Assembly (NCBI RefSeq): GCF_007988825.1
Contig: NZ_BJUW01000016.1
Coordinates: 1-60,098 of the forward strand
DNA length: 60,098 nt
Reading direction: 5' to 3'
Origin: Microbacterium aerolatum
Lineage (GTDB): Bacteria; Actinomycetota; Actinomycetes; Actinomycetales; Microbacteriaceae
In this document: positions 8,677 to 20,360 of the stretch, piece by piece
Layout: every line of letters starts with the position of its first letter
How positions within the stretch are numbered: position 1 is the first letter of the stretch
Position numbers and translations under genes: made by a program
Notes under the pieces: generated by a model
The model's input: the letters and a program-made list of their open reading frames with translations, nothing else
Told to the model about the DNA's origin: nothing
Database searches by the model: none

Positions 8677-10095
8677 TTAGCCGACCGATCCTTCCATGCC
8701 CATCTCAATGAGCTTGTTCAACTCCATGGCGTATTCCATCGGCAGCTCGCGTGCGATCGGCTCGATGAAGCCGCGCACGATCATCGACATCGCCTCGGTC
8801 TCTTCCATGCCGCGGCTCATCAGGTAGAACAGCTGCTCTTCGCTGACCTTTGACACGGTGGCCTCGTGGCCGAGCTGCACGTCATCGACGCGGATGTCGA
8901 TCGATGGGTACGTGTCGGAACGCGACTGCGTGTCGACGAGCAGGGCATCGCAGACCACGGAGTTCGCGGAGTGGTGCGCTGCGGGGTCGACGCGGACCTC
9001 GCCGCGGTAGCCGGCGCGTCCGCCGCCGCGGGCGATCGACTTCGAGACGATCGACGACTGCGTGTACGGCGCCATGTGCACCATCTTCGCGCCGGCGTCC
9101 TGGTGCTGGCCGGGGCCGGCGAAGGCGACCGAGAGGGTCTCGCCCTTGGCGTGCTCACCCATCAGGTAGATGGACGGGTACTTCATGGTGACCTTGGAGC
9201 CGATGTTGCCGTCGACCCATTCCATGGTGGCGCCCTCGTGCGCGACAGCGCGCTTGGTGACCAGGTTGTAGACGTTGTTCGACCAGTTCTGGATCGTCGT
9301 GTAGCGCACGCGGGCGTTCTTCTTCACGATGATCTCGACGACCGCCGAGTGCAGCGAGTCCGACTTGTAGATCGGGGCGGTGCAGCCTTCGATGTAGTGG
9401 ACGTAGCTGTCCTCGTCGGCGATGATCAGCGTCCGCTCGAACTGACCCATGTTCTCGGTGTTGATGCGGAAGTACGCCTGCAGCGGGATCTCCACGTGCA
9501 CGCCCTTCGGGACGTACACGAACGAGCCGCCCGACCAGACGGCCGTGTTCAGGGCTGCGAACTTGTTGTCGCCCGAGGGGATGACCGTGCCGAAGTACTC
9601 CTCGAAGAACTCGGGGTGCTCGCGCAGCGCGGTGTCGGTGTCCATGAAGATGACGCCCTGCTCCTCCAGGTCCTCGCGGATCTGGTGGTAGACGACCTCG
9701 GACTCGTACTGCGCGGCGACGCCAGCGACCAGGCGCTGGCGCTCGGCCTCGGGGATGCCGAGACGCTCATAGGTCTCGCGGATCTCAGCAGGAAGCTCTT
9801 CCCAGGACTGCGCCTGCTTCTCGGTGGAGCGCACGAAGTACTTGATGTTGTCGAAGTCGATCTCGCTGAGATCGGCGCCCCAGGTGGGCATCGGCTTGCG
9901 GCCGAACAGCGACAGGCCCTTCAGCCGGGTCTTCAGCATCCACTCGGGTTCGTCCTTGAGTGCGGAGATGCCCCGCACCACCTCTTCGGAGAGGCCGCGC
10001 TTGGCAACGGCGCCGGCCGCGTCCTCATCGTGCCAGCCGAACTCGTACACCCCCAGACTGTCGAGCTCTGGGCGGTCGATCAGCACATCCGACAT
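8677..10095 (-). CDS. sufB: Fe-S cluster assembly scaffold protein SufB
   Basis: A 472-residue core scaffold protein on which new Fe-S clusters are built. Conserved landmarks are [16 protein letters not shown], the cysteine in HYIEGCTAP, the segment around [22 protein letters not shown], and the C-terminal [18 protein letters not shown] chose [13 protein letters not shown] because a good ribosome binding site (AAGGAGAG) precedes it; 22 codons of in-frame extension were rejected. It is the first gene of the operon, divergent from ctaA. No SufR-type regulator gene lies beside it in this window. Confidence 0.97.
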   Translation of the reverse strand: MSDVLIDRPELDSLGVYEFGWHDEDAAGAVAKRGLSEEVVRGISALKDEPEWMLKTRLKGLSLFGRKPMPTWGADLSEIDFDNIKYFVRSTEKQAQSWEELPAEIRETYERLGIPEAERQRLVAGVAAQYESEVVYHQIREDLEEQGVIFMDTDTALREHPEFFEEYFGTVIPSGDNKFAALNTAVWSGGSFVYVPKGVHVEIPLQAYFRINTENMGQFERTLIIADEDSYVHYIEGCTAPIYKSDSLHSAVVEIIVKKNARVRYTTIQNWSNNVYNLVTKRAVAHEGATMEWVDGNIGSKVTMKYPSIYLMGEHAKGETLSVAFAGPGQHQDAGAKMVHMAPYTQSSIVSKSIARGGGRAGYRGEVRVDPAAHHSANSVVCDALLVDTQSRSDTYPSIDIRVDDVQLGHEATVSKVSEEQLFYLMSRGMEETEAMSMIVRGFIEPIARELPMEYAMELNKLIEMGMEGSVG

Positions 10096-10325
10096 CACAC
10101 TCTCCTTGTTGGGCCTCAACGGTGTCATCCGCCCCGGCATGCCGAACCCCATCGGTTGCAATGGGAACGGTGCCGCTGGTGGGCCTCATCACGAACGCAT
10201 TCTTCGCGCCTAAACTGTTAGCGGTGCATCTCGCGCAAAGCGCACGCATCGCAACAATCCGATTCTACAGGTTCCCCCTGACAACCGGGCCGTGCCCGCG
10301 TGCTCAGGCGCGGGCCGGAGGACAC
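10096..10325. promoter_or_regulatory. Divergent sufB / ctaA promoter region
   Basis: This 230-bp intergenic segment must carry promoters for both operons. On the minus strand a -10-like TAGAAT occurs (plus 10262-10267), about 170 bp before sufB and without a good -35 hexamer. A second A/T patch on the plus strand, TAAACT (10211-10216), could serve ctaA. Both ribosome binding sites are clear: AAGGAGAG for sufB and GGAGG for ctaA. No obvious SufR or IdeR/DtxR palindrome was seen. The assignment of individual hexamers is tentative. Confidence 0.4.
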
Positions 10326-11462
10326 ATGCCCGACACCATCGCCCCCGCCGTCCCGTCGATGCGAAACGGCCGGCCGGCCGTACGCATCGGCAAGCCGCTG
10401 CGCGTGTTGGCCTGGCTGTCGTTCCTCGCGGAGGTCATCATCATCGGCACCGGGGGCGCGGTGCGCCTGACCGGCTCGGGCCTCGGGTGCTCGGAGTGGC
10501 CGCTGTGCACGCCCGAGTCGCTCGTGCCGATCTACGGCGACCAGGGCATCCACGGCATCATCGAGTTCGGCAACCGCACCATGACCGGAGTCGTGGGCCT
10601 GCTGGCCATCGCCGTACTCCTCCTCACCCTCCACGCAGTCGGAGGACGGCGCTCGCTCGTGGCCGCGCTGTGGTTCGCGCTGGGCGGAATCGTCACCGGC
10701 GTGATCTGCTTCGGCATCGCCGCGTTGCTCGTCGACGAGCCGTTCGCCTTCTTCTCCGTGGGCCTCATCCTCGCCACGATCGTCGGCGCCGTGCACTCGC
10801 TGCGCATCACCCCGGAGCGCCGCGATCTCGGAGCTCTCGCATGGATCGTCCTGATCGGCGTCGTCGCGCAGGCGTTCGTGGGGGGCATCACCGTGCTCAC
10901 CGGCCTGAACCCCTTCATCGTGGGATTCCACTACGCCTCATCCCTCGTCCTCGTGTGCGTGACCGCCGCGTTCCTCGTCCGCATGAAGGAACCGGCCGGA
11001 GCACGTGTCAGCGTCGTCCCGCGCTGGTTCGCGATCCTGTCGCATGTGACGGGCCTCGCCCTGGCCGTGACGATCTTCTTCGGAGTCCTGACGACCGGCT
11101 CCGGCCCGCACTCGGGTGACGCGAACGTCCTGCGGGACGGCTTCGACGCGACGGTGCTCGCGCACGTGCACTCCTGGCCCGGCTACATCCTCGCCGTACT
11201 CGTCGCCGCGCTCGTGATCTCCGCCTGGGTGCTGCGGCTGCAGCCGAGGCGCTGGCTGCTCGTGCTCGTGGTCGCCATCCTGGTGCAGATCGGCGTCGGC
11301 ATCTGGCAGGCCCGCGAAGGGCTCCCCGAGATCCTGGTCGGGATCCACATGGTTCTCGCAGCGCTCAGCGCAGCGGCCTACACCGTCGTTGTGCTGAAGA
11401 TGAAGAGCCCGGTCGCTGCCGCAGAGCCCGCCGAGGAGCCCGAGCACTCAGCCCGCGCATAG
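10326..11462 (+). CDS. ctaA: Heme A synthase (COX15/CtaA family)
   Basis: A 378-residue membrane enzyme that oxidises the C8 methyl of heme O to a formyl group, giving heme A for cytochrome aa3 oxidase. There are about eight transmembrane segments. The first periplasmic loop has the conserved RLTGSGLGCSEWPLC with cysteines C55 and C61, followed by HGIIEFGNRT (H76, E80). Further heme-ligand histidines occur in GFHYASS, AHVHSWPGY and GIHMVLA. The start MPDTIAPAV has GGAGG 5 nt upstream; a longer in-frame extension back to 9960 is antisense to sufB. The heme O synthase ctaB lies nearby on the opposite strand. Confidence 0.95.
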   Translation: MPDTIAPAVPSMRNGRPAVRIGKPLRVLAWLSFLAEVIIIGTGGAVRLTGSGLGCSEWPLCTPESLVPIYGDQGIHGIIEFGNRTMTGVVGLLAIAVLLLTLHAVGGRRSLVAALWFALGGIVTGVICFGIAALLVDEPFAFFSVGLILATIVGAVHSLRITPERRDLGALAWIVLIGVVAQAFVGGITVLTGLNPFIVGFHYASSLVLVCVTAAFLVRMKEPAGARVSVVPRWFAILSHVTGLALAVTIFFGVLTTGSGPHSGDANVLRDGFDATVLAHVHSWPGYILAVLVAALVISAWVLRLQPRRWLLVLVVAILVQIGVGIWQAREGLPEILVGIHMVLAALSAAAYTVVVLKMKSPVAAAEPAEEPEHSARA

Positions 11463-11507
11463 CGCGCTCATCGTGCCCGCATCAGAACGGTGTGGATGCT
11501 GGCACGC

Positions 11508-11936
11508 ATGAACAAGACAGCACTGACCCGAAGCATCCCGTACTGGCTGCTCCTCGTCCTCTCGATCGCAGCGGTCGCCGTCGGCGGCTGGCTCGTGTGG
11601 GACAAGACGAACACGATGGAGATCACCCTCCTCGACGGCACCGCCACCAACGTCGAGGTGTATGTGGGTCAGGCGTGGATCACCGCCGGTGCCGCGATCC
11701 TGGCCGCCGGCGTCATCGGCATCCTGCTCGCGCTCGTGCTGGCTGCCGCGAAGGCACTGATTCCGGCGGCGACGCCGGTCGTCGTCGAGCCGATCGACTG
11801 GACCGCCGACGACGACACCCTCACCGCCCCGTCCGCGGATCCCGTCGTCGAAGAGCCGACGGCGGAAGAAGATTCAGACGATCAGAACGGCAGCAGCGGA
11901 TCGACCGCGACAGCGACGAAGATCAGCGTCAAGTAG
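11508..11936 (+). CDS. Small membrane protein of unknown function
   Basis: A 142-residue protein starting at [16 protein letters not shown]. Two hydrophobic segments (about residues 9-27 and 58-80) flank an extracytoplasmic loop ([22 protein letters not shown]). The C-terminal 50 residues are acidic and low-complexity ([16 protein letters not shown]). I do not recognise a family. It lies 45 bp downstream of ctaA on the same strand, so it may be co-transcribed and concern the membrane or respiratory chain, but that is only positional inference. Two in-frame upstream starts (11490, 11496) are possible. Its last 55 bp overlap the convergent 3' end of ctaB. Confidence 0.7.
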   Translation: MNKTALTRSIPYWLLLVLSIAAVAVGGWLVWDKTNTMEITLLDGTATNVEVYVGQAWITAGAAILAAGVIGILLALVLAAAKALIPAATPVVVEPIDWTADDDTLTAPSADPVVEEPTAEEDSDDQNGSSGSTATATKISVK

Positions 11937-12787
11937 GTGATCGATGCGTGGAACACACGCATCGGCCGCGGATTCGAGCCTCGCACCGCCTGGTCATACA
12001 GGCGGTGCGACTCGTATACGAACCAGCCTCCGAAGACCAGCGCGGATGCCGTGTAGACCAGGCCCATGCCTGCGACCGGGATGAGCAGCAGCGAGCAGGC
12101 CACGGTCGCCCATGCGTACAGGATCACCTGCAGGCCGACCTGCGATGCGTTGCGGGTGACTCCGAGCATCGGCACATCGGCGCCCTCGTAGTCGTCGCGG
12201 TACTTCATAGACAGCGGCCAGTAGTGCGCCGGCGTCCACAGGAACACCAGGGCGAACAGCACGATCGCGGGCCACGCCACATCGCCGGTGACTGCCGACC
12301 AGCCGATCACGACGGGGAAGCATCCGGCGATGCCGCCCCAGATGATGTTCTGCTCGGTGCGGCGCTTGAGGATCATCGTGTAGATCACGACGTAGAAGAA
12401 GATGGCCGAGACCGACAGGACGGCCGTCAGCCAGTTGGTCGTCGCCAGCAGCCAGATCGTGGATGCCACGGCCAGTGTCCACGAGAAGATCAGCGCGGAG
12501 CGCGGCGAGACCTGGCCGGTCACGATCGGACGGTTCTCGGTGCGATGCATATGCGCATCCATGTCCCTGTCCAGGTACATGTTGAACGATGCCGCGGATC
12601 CCGCGCTCATCGATCCGCCGATGACAGTGGCCAGAACCAGCCAGAGGTTCGGCATGCCGCCCTCTGCCAGGAACATGACGGGAACCGTGGAGACCAGAAG
12701 CAGTTCCAGTACACGGGGCTTCGTCAATGCGATATAAGCCTTGATCGTCTGACCGATCGGCCGCTTCACCGCCGTCGCCTGCGACAT
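11882..12787 (-). CDS. ctaB: Heme O synthase (protoheme IX farnesyltransferase)
   Basis: A 301-residue UbiA-family membrane prenyltransferase that adds a farnesyl group to heme B to make heme O, the substrate of CtaA. The first aspartate-rich motif is [14 protein letters not shown], followed by [17 protein letters not shown]; the second motif is [12 protein letters not shown]. There are about nine transmembrane segments. I chose ATG at 12787 ([10 protein letters not shown]); a GTG at 12820 would add 11 residues. A GGAGGAGG sequence lies 17 nt before the ATG, further than usual, so the start is uncertain. The 3' end overlaps the small membrane protein gene on the other strand. Confidence 0.94.
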   Translation of the reverse strand: MSQATAVKRPIGQTIKAYIALTKPRVLELLLVSTVPVMFLAEGGMPNLWLVLATVIGGSMSAGSAASFNMYLDRDMDAHMHRTENRPIVTGQVSPRSALIFSWTLAVASTIWLLATTNWLTAVLSVSAIFFYVVIYTMILKRRTEQNIIWGGIAGCFPVVIGWSAVTGDVAWPAIVLFALVFLWTPAHYWPLSMKYRDDYEGADVPMLGVTRNASQVGLQVILYAWATVACSLLLIPVAGMGLVYTASALVFGGWFVYESHRLYDQAVRGSNPRPMRVFHASITYLTLIFVAVAVDPLLPF

Positions 12788-12835
12788 GGTCGAGATATCG
12801 ATCGCCTCCTCCGCGCACACTCCGACAACCCTTCC

Positions 12836-12841
12836 AGTCTA
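12836..12841 (-). promoter_or_regulatory. ctaB: Candidate -10 element for ctaB
   Basis: TAGACT on the minus strand, a good actinobacterial -10-like hexamer, lies in the ctaB-tkt divergent region. Transcription would begin about 8-10 nt before the GTG at 12820, and about 40 nt before the ATG start I prefer. No convincing -35 was found. Confidence 0.35.
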
Positions 12842-12911
12842 GTCCAGCGGCCGGCGTGTCCCTCCCGCGGCAACCGAGCGAAATGTCGTTTCACGGGTAC
12901 CGGCACGACGC

Positions 12912-12917
12912 TAAGCT
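12912..12917 (+). promoter_or_regulatory. tkt: Candidate -10 element for the tkt operon
   Basis: TAAGCT lies about 94 bp before the tkt start codon in the ctaB-tkt divergent region. It is the best -10-like hexamer on the plus strand there. The -35 position is weak, so this is a suggestion only. Confidence 0.3.
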
Positions 12918-13010
12918 GAAACCCACTCGCGCGCCCGGCGCTGTGCACCTGTCCGTGACGATGCGGATGCGCCAGGGAATCGGGCGCCCTCGTAAGTTGT
13001 TGGAAAGGGC

Positions 13011-15113
13011 ATGACCGTGACCGAACTGCAGTGGGATGAGATCGATCGACGCGCGGTGGACACCGCACGGATTCTGGCGGCCGATGCCGTTGAGAAGGTC
13101 GGCAACGGTCACCCCGGAACCGCGATGAGCCTCGCGCCCGCCGCGTACCTCCTCTACCAGCGCGTGCTGCGCCACGACCCGAAGGATGTCGACTGGCTGG
13201 GCCGCGACCGTTTCATCCTCTCCGCCGGACACTCCTCGCTCACCCAGTACGTGCAGCTGTACCTCGGCGGGTTCGGTCTCGAACTCGACGACCTCAAGTC
13301 GCTGCGCACCTGGGGCTCGAAGACACCGGGTCACCCCGAGTACGGCCACACCAAGGGCGTCGAGATCACCACGGGCCCGCTGGGCCAGGGCCTGGCATCC
13401 GCCGTCGGCTTCGCGTACGCGGCGCGCTACGAGCGCGGCCTGTTCGATCCTGAGGCCGCAGCGGGCACGAGCCCGTTCGACCACTTCGTGTACGTGATCG
13501 CCGGAGACGGTGACTTGCAGGAGGGCGTCACCAGTGAGGCGGGCTCGCTCGCCGGCCACCAGCAGCTCGGCAACCTGATCGCGATCTACGACTCGAACCA
13601 GATCTCGATCGAGGACGACACCAACGTCGCCTTCACCGAAGACGTCGCGAAGCGCTATGAGGCGTACGGCTGGCACGTGCAGACCGTGGACTGGAAGAAG
13701 ACCGGCGAATACGTCGAGGACGTCGCAGAGCTCCACTCCGCGATCGAGGCCGCCAAGGGCGAGAGCGACAAGCCGTCGCTGATCATCCTCAAGACGATCA
13801 TCGGCTGGCCCGCCCCCGGCAAGCAGAACACCGGCAAGATCCACGGCTCGGCGCTCGGCGCCGACGAGCTCGCCGCGACCAAGAAGGTGCTCGGCTTCGA
13901 CCCGGAGCAGACCTTCGTCGTCGCGGACGACATCATCGCCCGCACCCGTGGGCTGGCCGATCGCGCCGCCGAGGAGCGCGCCGAGTGGCAGAAGTCGTTC
14001 GACGCATGGGCCGAGGCGAACCCCGAGCGCAAGGCGCTGCTCGACCGGGTCGAGGCGAAGGAGCTGCCCGAGGACATCGCTTCGGCGCTGCCCGTCTTCG
14101 AATCGGGCAAGGACGTCTCCACACGTGCCGCATCCGGCCAGGTCATCAACGCCCTCGCAGCCGAGCTCCCCGAACTGTGGGGTGGGTCGGCCGACCTCGC
14201 CGAGTCGAACCTCACCACCATCAAGGAAGCCGCGTCCTTCATCCCGTCCGAGTGGTCGACCCACGAGTGGTCGGGCACCCCCTACGGCCGGGTGCTGCAC
14301 TTCGGCATCCGCGAGCACGCCATGGGCGCGATCGTCAACGGCATCGTCCTGCACGGGCCGACCCGCGCGTTCGGCGGCACGTTCCTGATCTTCAGCGACT
14401 ACATGCGCCCTGCCGTGCGTCTGGCAGCGCTGATGAACATCCCGAGCATCTACGTCTGGACGCACGACTCCGTCGCGCTCGGCGAGGACGGCCCCACACA
14501 CCAGCCGATCGAACAGCTCGCGACGCTCCGCGCCATCCCGAACTTCACGGTCGTGCGTCCCGCCGACGCGAACGAGACCTCTGTCGTGTGGCTCGAGCTG
14601 CTGCGTCGTCACGCAGGCCCCGCAGGCATCGCCCTGACCCGCCAGAACATCCCCGTGTTCGATCGCGGTGAGGGTGCGGCATCCGGCGACACGCTCGCCT
14701 CGGCCGACAACGCGACCAAGGGCGCCTACGTGCTCGCCGAGGCGCCGGGCGGCACCCCCGACGTCATCCTCGTCGCCACCGGTTCCGAGGTGCAGCTGGC
14801 CGTCGCGGCTCGCGAGACGCTCGCGGCAGAGGGCGTGAACGCCCGCGTCGTGTCCGCCCCGTCGCTGGAGTGGTTCGACGAGCAGGATGCCGCGTACCGC
14901 GAGTCCGTCCTGCCGAAGGACGTCACCGCCCGCGTGTCGGTCGAGGCCGGCTCCGCCCTCACCTGGCGCGGCATCGTCGGTGACAAGGGCCGCTCGGTGG
15001 CGATCGACCACTTCGGCGCCTCCGCCGACTACAAGACCCTGTTCGAGAAGTTCGGCATCACCGCCGAGGCCGTCGTCGAGGCGGCACGCGAGACCATCAA
15101 GGAGAACGCATGA
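13011..15113 (+). CDS. tkt: Transketolase
   Basis: A 700-residue thiamine diphosphate enzyme that moves two-carbon units between sugar phosphates in the non-oxidative pentose phosphate pathway. Visible landmarks are [10 protein letters not shown] (residues 31-40), the ThDP/Mg motif starting at GDGDLQEG (about 165) and ending in YDSNQISI, the catalytic FGIREHAMG (about 431-439), and [15 protein letters not shown]. Length is typical. A ribosome binding site GGAAAGGG precedes the ATG. It is the first gene of a six-gene pentose phosphate operon and overlaps tal by 4 bp (ATGA). Confidence 0.98.
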   Translation: MTVTELQWDEIDRRAVDTARILAADAVEKVGNGHPGTAMSLAPAAYLLYQRVLRHDPKDVDWLGRDRFILSAGHSSLTQYVQLYLGGFGLELDDLKSLRTWGSKTPGHPEYGHTKGVEITTGPLGQGLASAVGFAYAARYERGLFDPEAAAGTSPFDHFVYVIAGDGDLQEGVTSEAGSLAGHQQLGNLIAIYDSNQISIEDDTNVAFTEDVAKRYEAYGWHVQTVDWKKTGEYVEDVAELHSAIEAAKGESDKPSLIILKTIIGWPAPGKQNTGKIHGSALGADELAATKKVLGFDPEQTFVVADDIIARTRGLADRAAEERAEWQKSFDAWAEANPERKALLDRVEAKELPEDIASALPVFESGKDVSTRAASGQVINALAAELPELWGGSADLAESNLTTIKEAASFIPSEWSTHEWSGTPYGRVLHFGIREHAMGAIVNGIVLHGPTRAFGGTFLIFSDYMRPAVRLAALMNIPSIYVWTHDSVALGEDGPTHQPIEQLATLRAIPNFTVVRPADANETSVVWLELLRRHAGPAGIALTRQNIPVFDRGEGAASGDTLASADNATKGAYVLAEAPGGTPDVILVATGSEVQLAVAARETLAAEGVNARVVSAPSLEWFDEQDAAYRESVLPKDVTARVSVEAGSALTWRGIVGDKGRSVAIDHFGASADYKTLFEKFGITAEAVVEAARETIKENA

Positions 15114-16222
15114 GCACCCCCACCTCCGCCCTTCACGACGCCGGCGTCAGCATCTGGCTGGACGACCTCTCCCGCACGCGCATCGACTCCGGAAACCTCG
15201 CCGAGCTGATCGATTCCCGCAACATCACGGGCGTCACGACCAACCCGACGATCTTCGCGAACGCGATCACCGACAAGAACAACACCTCCTACGACGCGCA
15301 GGTCGCGGAGCTCGCGGCATCCGGCGCATCGGCCGAGGACGCCGTGTTCGCGGCGACGACGCAGGATGTCGCATCCGCCCTGGACATCTTCCGCCCGGTG
15401 TGGGAGGCCTCCGGTCACGTCGACGGTCGTGTGTCGATCGAGGTCTCCCCCGACCTCGCCCACGACACCGACGGCACAGTGGCGCAGGCCAAGCAGCTGT
15501 GGACGAAGATCGACCGCCCCAACCTCCTGGTGAAGATCCCCGCGACGAAGGCGGGCCTGCCCGCCATCGCACAGGCGATCGGTGCGGGGATCAGCGTCAA
15601 CGTCACGCTGATCTTCAGCCTGGAGCGCTACGCCGAGGTCATCGACGCGTACCTGACCGGTCTCGAGACCGCCAAGGCCGCAGGCATCGATCTGTCGACG
15701 ATCCAGTCGGTCGCGTCGTTCTTCGTCTCGCGCGTCGACACCGAGACCGACAAGCGGCTCACCGCCATCGGCACGGACGAGGCCCTGGCGCTCAAGAGCA
15801 AGGCAGGGCTGGCGAACGCCCGTCTCGCCTACGAGCTGTTCGAGAAGACGTTCGCCTCTGACCGCGCCAAGGCTCTTCTGGATGCCGGAGCGAACCTGCA
15901 GCGACCGCTGTGGGCATCGACCGGCGTCAAGGACCCGGCGCTCCCCGACACGCTCTACGTCACCGAGCTCGTCGCACAGGGCGTCGTCAACACGATGCCC
16001 GAGAAGACGCTCGAGGCCACGTTCGACCACGGCGTCATCACCGGTGACACGATCACCGGTGGCTACGAGGAGGCGCGCGAGGTCTTCGCCGGTCTCGAGA
16101 AGGTCGGGGTCGACTTCGACGACGTGACCCAGGTGCTCGAGGACGAGGGCGTCGAGAAGTTCATCGACTCCTGGCACGACCTGCTCACCCAGGTCGCCGA
16201 GGGACTCGAGGCCCAGCGATGA
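15110..16222 (+). CDS. tal: Transaldolase
   Basis: A 370-residue transaldolase of the longer actinobacterial/cyanobacterial type. It moves a dihydroxyacetone unit between sugar phosphates through a Schiff base; the active lysine is K142 in [12 protein letters not shown]. Other conserved stretches are GVTTNPTIF near the N-terminus and SVNVTLIFS. It overlaps tkt and pgi by 4 bp on each side, so stoichiometric co-translation is likely. In some actinobacteria tal and pgi are fused into one protein; here they are separate but overlapping. Confidence 0.97.
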   Translation: MSTPTSALHDAGVSIWLDDLSRTRIDSGNLAELIDSRNITGVTTNPTIFANAITDKNNTSYDAQVAELAASGASAEDAVFAATTQDVASALDIFRPVWEASGHVDGRVSIEVSPDLAHDTDGTVAQAKQLWTKIDRPNLLVKIPATKAGLPAIAQAIGAGISVNVTLIFSLERYAEVIDAYLTGLETAKAAGIDLSTIQSVASFFVSRVDTETDKRLTAIGTDEALALKSKAGLANARLAYELFEKTFASDRAKALLDAGANLQRPLWASTGVKDPALPDTLYVTELVAQGVVNTMPEKTLEATFDHGVITGDTITGGYEEAREVFAGLEKVGVDFDDVTQVLEDEGVEKFIDSWHDLLTQVAEGLEAQR

Positions 16223-17826
16223 CGTTCTCCATCCACGCCACCGGCGCCGCCAAGGCCGCCATCGACGAGGTCGTCCCGCGCCTCGTCGGCGACCTGGTCG
16301 CCTCGCGCATCACGGCCTTCGACTCCACCCTGTGGGGCGAAGCCGCCGAGGAGGAGGCATCCAAGCGCCTGGGCTGGGTGGAGGCCGTTTCGGTCTCCCG
16401 CCCGCTCGTCTCCGAGATCGTCGCCCTGCGCGACGAGCTGCGCGCCCAGGGCGTGCACCGCGTCGTGCTCGCCGGCATGGGCGGCTCCTCGCTCGCGCCC
16501 GAGGTCATCGCGCAGACCGCAGGCGTGCCCCTGACGATCCTCGACTCCACCGCGCCCGGCCAGGTGCTCGCGGCCCTCGACGACGACCTGGCGGCATCCG
16601 TGCTCGTCGTGTCGTCGAAGTCGGGCTCCACGGTCGAGACCGACTCGCAGCGTCGCACCTTCGAGGCCGCGTTCCGCGACATCGGCATCGATCCGATCTC
16701 CCGCATCGTCGTCGTCACCGACCCGGGCTCGCCGCTGGATTCCTCGGCCCGAGAGGCCGGCTACCGGGTGTTCAACGCCGACCCGAACGTCGGCGGCCGC
16801 TACTCGGCGCTCACGGCGTTCGGCCTGGTTCCCTCGGGCCTCGCCGGCGTCGACATCGCCGAACTGCTGGACGAGGCGGAGGCGACGCTTCTGCAGGTCG
16901 CCGTCGATCAGGCCGACAACCCGGCGCTGCGGCTCGGCGCGGCGATCGCCGCCACGAACCCGCGCCGCGACAAGCTCGGCCTCGTCACCGACGGCACGCA
17001 CATCGTCGGCCTGCCGGACTGGATCGAGCAGCTGATCGCGGAGTCGACCGGCAAGGAGGGCACCGGCATCCTGCCCGTCGTCCTGCTGCCCGTCTCCCCC
17101 GAGCTCGAGTCCCTGCCCGCGGATCTGCAGATCACGCGTCTGGTCGACGACGCGAACGAGTTCCACCTGCGCGAGCGGCATCAGGGCGAGATCCTGGTCA
17201 GCGGCTCGCTGGGCGCGAACTTCATCGTGTGGGAGTACGCCACCGCCATCGCCGGTCACCTGCTCGGAATCAACCCGTTCGACCAGCCCGACGTCGAATC
17301 CGCGAAGATCGCCGCGCGCGGCCTGCTGGACGCCCGCCCGGAGCCCACCGCACCGGCATTCGTGCAGCACGGCATCGAGGTGCGGGTCTCCGACCCGGCG
17401 CTGGCCGAATCCGGCGACATCGAAGCCGTGATGGATGCGCTGTGGGCCCGCCTGCCCGAGGATGGCTACGTATCGATCCAGGCGTACGTGAACCGTCTCG
17501 AGCTGTCTCAGCTGCAGGGGCTCCGCGAGCTCGTCGCCGCCGATTCCGGCCGGCCCACCACGTTCGGCTGGGGACCGCGGTTCCTGCACTCCACTGGTCA
17601 GTATCACAAGGGCGGTCCCGCTCAGGGCGTGTACCTGCAGATCCTGGAGCGCACCGACGTGGACCTCGAGATCCCCGACCGTCCGTTCACCTTCGGGCAG
17701 CTCATCCAGGCTCAGGCCGCCGGTGACGCCGGGGTCCTGGCCGAGCACGGCCGCCCGGTCGTCTCCCTCACGATCACCGACGACTCCGCCGACGTGCTCG
17801 CGCTGTTCGAAGCCGCTCAGAAGTAG
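16219..17826 (+). CDS. pgi: Glucose-6-phosphate isomerase
   Basis: A 535-residue SIS-fold isomerase interconverting glucose 6-phosphate and fructose 6-phosphate, linking glycolysis to the pentose phosphate operon. It has [11 protein letters not shown] and [11 protein letters not shown] (the sugar-phosphate SIS loop), the lid sequence [16 protein letters not shown], and [16 protein letters not shown] near the C-terminus. It resembles the Pgi half of fused tal-pgi proteins more than the classical E. coli enzyme. The start overlaps tal by 4 bp and zwf begins 49 bp after the stop. Confidence 0.94.
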   Translation: MTFSIHATGAAKAAIDEVVPRLVGDLVASRITAFDSTLWGEAAEEEASKRLGWVEAVSVSRPLVSEIVALRDELRAQGVHRVVLAGMGGSSLAPEVIAQTAGVPLTILDSTAPGQVLAALDDDLAASVLVVSSKSGSTVETDSQRRTFEAAFRDIGIDPISRIVVVTDPGSPLDSSAREAGYRVFNADPNVGGRYSALTAFGLVPSGLAGVDIAELLDEAEATLLQVAVDQADNPALRLGAAIAATNPRRDKLGLVTDGTHIVGLPDWIEQLIAESTGKEGTGILPVVLLPVSPELESLPADLQITRLVDDANEFHLRERHQGEILVSGSLGANFIVWEYATAIAGHLLGINPFDQPDVESAKIAARGLLDARPEPTAPAFVQHGIEVRVSDPALAESGDIEAVMDALWARLPEDGYVSIQAYVNRLELSQLQGLRELVAADSGRPTTFGWGPRFLHSTGQYHKGGPAQGVYLQILERTDVDLEIPDRPFTFGQLIQAQAAGDAGVLAEHGRPVVSLTITDDSADVLALFEAAQK

Positions 17827-17875
17827 TCCGAAGCCGTCTGAACGCAAGCCATCCCAACTGGAGTACATCTCACCG

Positions 17876-19423
17876 ATGACCGTTCCCGTATCACGCGGCC
17901 ACAACCCGCTGCGCGACCCCGATGACCGTCGCCTCAACCGGATCGCAGGTCCCAGCGCGCTGGTGATCTTCGGTGTGACCGGCGATCTCTCGCGCAAGAA
18001 GCTCATGCCCGCGGTGTACGACCTCGCGAACCGGGGGCTCCTGCCCCCTGGTTTCGCGCTGGTCGGCTTCGCGCGTCGCGACTGGGAGGACCAGGACTTC
18101 GCGCAGGTCGTGTACGAGGCGGTCAAGGAGCACGCCCGCACGGAGTTCCGCGAGGACACCTGGAAGCAGCTGCTGCAGGGCATCCGCTTCGTCTCCGGAG
18201 AGTTCGACAACCCGGAATCCTTCGCGAAGCTTCGCGAGACCGTCGAGAAGCTCGACGTCGAACGCGGCACTATGGGCAACCACGCCTATTACCTGTCGAT
18301 CCCGCCGAAGGCGTTCCCGCTCGTCGCGAAGCAGCTCAAGGAATCCGGGCTCGTCGGCGAGGACCGCGGCGACGACCAGTGGCGCCGTGTCGTGATCGAG
18401 AAGCCGTTCGGCCACGACCTCGACTCGGCGCGCGCGCTGAACAAGGCTCTCGAGGTGGCGTTCCCGGCGGACTCGATCTTCCGGATCGACCACTACCTGG
18501 GCAAGGAGACGGTCCAGAACATCCTGGCCCTGCGCTTCGCGAACGCCCTGTACGAGCCGATCTGGAACCGCAACTACGTCGACCACGTGCAGATCACGAT
18601 GGCCGAGGACATCGGCGTCGGCGGCCGCGCCGGCTACTACGACGGCATCGGCGCAGCCCGCGACGTCATCCAGAATCACCTGCTCCAGCTGCTGGCGCTC
18701 ACCGCGATGGAGGAGCCCATCAGCCTCTCCGCCGAGAACCTCCGCGCCGAGAAGGAGAAGGTGCTCGCGGCGGTCACGCTGCCCGACGATCTCTCTCTCG
18801 CCACGGCACGCGGACAGTACGACGGCGGGTGGCAGGGCGGCCAGGAGGTCTGCGGCTTCCTCGAGGAGGACGGGATGAACCCGGACTCGATCACCGAGAC
18901 GTACGCCGCGATCAAGCTCGAGATCGCCAACCGACGCTGGGCGGGTGTCCCGTTCTACCTGCGCAGCGGAAAGCGCCTCGGCCGGCGTGTAACCGAGATC
19001 GCCGTGGTGTTCAACCGGGCACCCGAGCACCTGTTCGGTCGCGGCAACGCCTCCGAGCTCGGCCAGAACGCGCTGGTCATCCGTGTGCAGCCGGACGAGG
19101 GCGTCACGATCCGGTTCGGATCGAAGGTCCCTGGCACGGGCACGAACGTGCGCGACGTGACGATGGACTTCGGTTACGGTCACGCCTTCACCGAGGCGAG
19201 CCCCGAGGCGTACGAGCGACTGATCCTGGACGTCCTTCTCGGCGATCCGCCGCTGTTCCCCCGCCACGAGGAGGTGGAGCTGAGCTGGAAGATCCTCGAC
19301 CCGGTCGAGAAGTACTGGGCCGCACAGGGTGCTCCGCTGGAGCAGTACGCCCCCGGCTCCTGGGGTCCGGCATCCGCCGATGCACTCCTTGCCCGCGACG
19401 GACGAGTCTGGAGACGCCCGTGA
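17876..19423 (+). CDS. zwf: Glucose-6-phosphate dehydrogenase
   Basis: A 515-residue NADP-dependent dehydrogenase that commits glucose 6-phosphate to the oxidative pentose phosphate pathway. The Rossmann motif is [12 protein letters not shown] near the N-terminus, and the catalytic signature is RIDHYLGK at residues 203-210, with Lys210. The C-terminal domain includes [12 protein letters not shown] chose ATG at 17876, where GGAG lies upstream in ACTGGAGTAC; a 51-codon in-frame extension is antisense or pgi overlap. The stop overlaps opcA by 4 bp. Confidence 0.98.
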   Translation: MTVPVSRGHNPLRDPDDRRLNRIAGPSALVIFGVTGDLSRKKLMPAVYDLANRGLLPPGFALVGFARRDWEDQDFAQVVYEAVKEHARTEFREDTWKQLLQGIRFVSGEFDNPESFAKLRETVEKLDVERGTMGNHAYYLSIPPKAFPLVAKQLKESGLVGEDRGDDQWRRVVIEKPFGHDLDSARALNKALEVAFPADSIFRIDHYLGKETVQNILALRFANALYEPIWNRNYVDHVQITMAEDIGVGGRAGYYDGIGAARDVIQNHLLQLLALTAMEEPISLSAENLRAEKEKVLAAVTLPDDLSLATARGQYDGGWQGGQEVCGFLEEDGMNPDSITETYAAIKLEIANRRWAGVPFYLRSGKRLGRRVTEIAVVFNRAPEHLFGRGNASELGQNALVIRVQPDEGVTIRFGSKVPGTGTNVRDVTMDFGYGHAFTEASPEAYERLILDVLLGDPPLFPRHEEVELSWKILDPVEKYWAAQGAPLEQYAPGSWGPASADALLARDGRVWRRP

Positions 19424-20355
19424 TCATCGATCTTCCCGACACGACAGTCAGCCAGGTCGCCAAGCAGTTGGTGAAGGAACGCGAAGAGGGTGGCGCCGTC
19501 GCCCTCGGCCGCGTGCTGACCCTGGTCATCTCGGCGCGCAACGGCGTCGCCGAAGCCGCCATCGACGCCGCCAACGACGCCTCTCGCGAGCACCCGATGC
19601 GCGTCATCGTGCTGACGACGGGTGAGGGCGAGGCCCACCTCGACGCGCAGATCCGCATCGGCGGAGATGCCGGCGCGAGCGAGGTCATCGTGCTGCAGGC
19701 CTACGGTGCTGCCGCGAGCAACGAAGAGAGCCTCATCACGGGACTGCTGCTTCCGGACGCTCCCGTCGTCGCCTGGTGGCCGGATGAGGCCCCGTCGGAT
19801 CCGGCCTCCTCTCCGCTCGGCCGCATCGCTCAGCGCCGGATCACGGATGCCGCGACGACCCCCGATGTGCGCGACCGGCTGTCCCTGCGCGGCAGGACGC
19901 ACGCTCCCGGCGACACCGATCTGGCCTGGACCCGGTTGACGCACTGGCGCGAGCAGCTCGCCGCCGTCCTCGACCAGCCGCCGTTCGAGCCGGTCGACGC
20001 CGTCGAGGTTCGTGGTGCCGCCGGCTCACCGTCCACCGCGCTGCTGGCCGCATGGCTGCAGCTCGCCCTGCAGGTTCCCGTGCGCTGGTCGTATGAGGAC
20101 CCGGCGCACTGGTCGGACGGCATCAAGTCGGTTCGTCTGACTCGTGCCAGCGGTGACATCCTGCTCGAGCGCCCGGAGCCCGGCGTCGCGGTGCTCACGC
20201 AGCCCGATCAGCCCGACCACGACCTCGTGCTTCCGCGGCGCACCCTGCGCGAGTGCCTGGCCGAGGAGCTGCGGCGTCTTGACCCCGACGTGCTCTACGG
20301 TCGTGTCATCACCGATGGCTGGGAGCAGCTCGGGCCGCCCGAGGCGGTAGCGTAA
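19420..20355 (+). CDS. opcA: Glucose-6-phosphate dehydrogenase assembly protein OpcA
   Basis: A 311-residue actinobacterial OpcA. In cyanobacteria and actinobacteria, OpcA is needed for assembly and full activity of the G6PDH encoded by zwf, often with redox control. Typical features are the N-terminal segment after [23 protein letters not shown], and the central [21 protein letters not shown]. The start is GTG, overlapping the zwf stop (GTGA, 19420-19423), consistent with coupled synthesis with its partner. It is followed 5 bp later by pgl. Confidence 0.96.
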   Translation: MIIDLPDTTVSQVAKQLVKEREEGGAVALGRVLTLVISARNGVAEAAIDAANDASREHPMRVIVLTTGEGEAHLDAQIRIGGDAGASEVIVLQAYGAAASNEESLITGLLLPDAPVVAWWPDEAPSDPASSPLGRIAQRRITDAATTPDVRDRLSLRGRTHAPGDTDLAWTRLTHWREQLAAVLDQPPFEPVDAVEVRGAAGSPSTALLAAWLQLALQVPVRWSYEDPAHWSDGIKSVRLTRASGDILLERPEPGVAVLTQPDQPDHDLVLPRRTLRECLAEELRRLDPDVLYGRVITDGWEQLGPPEAVA

Positions 20356-20360
20356 GGCGC

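Noticed and set aside
12891..15011. 706-codon minus-strand frame opposite transketolase
   Set aside because: Val/Asp/Arg-rich sequence without any motif; the sense strand encodes full-length transketolase.
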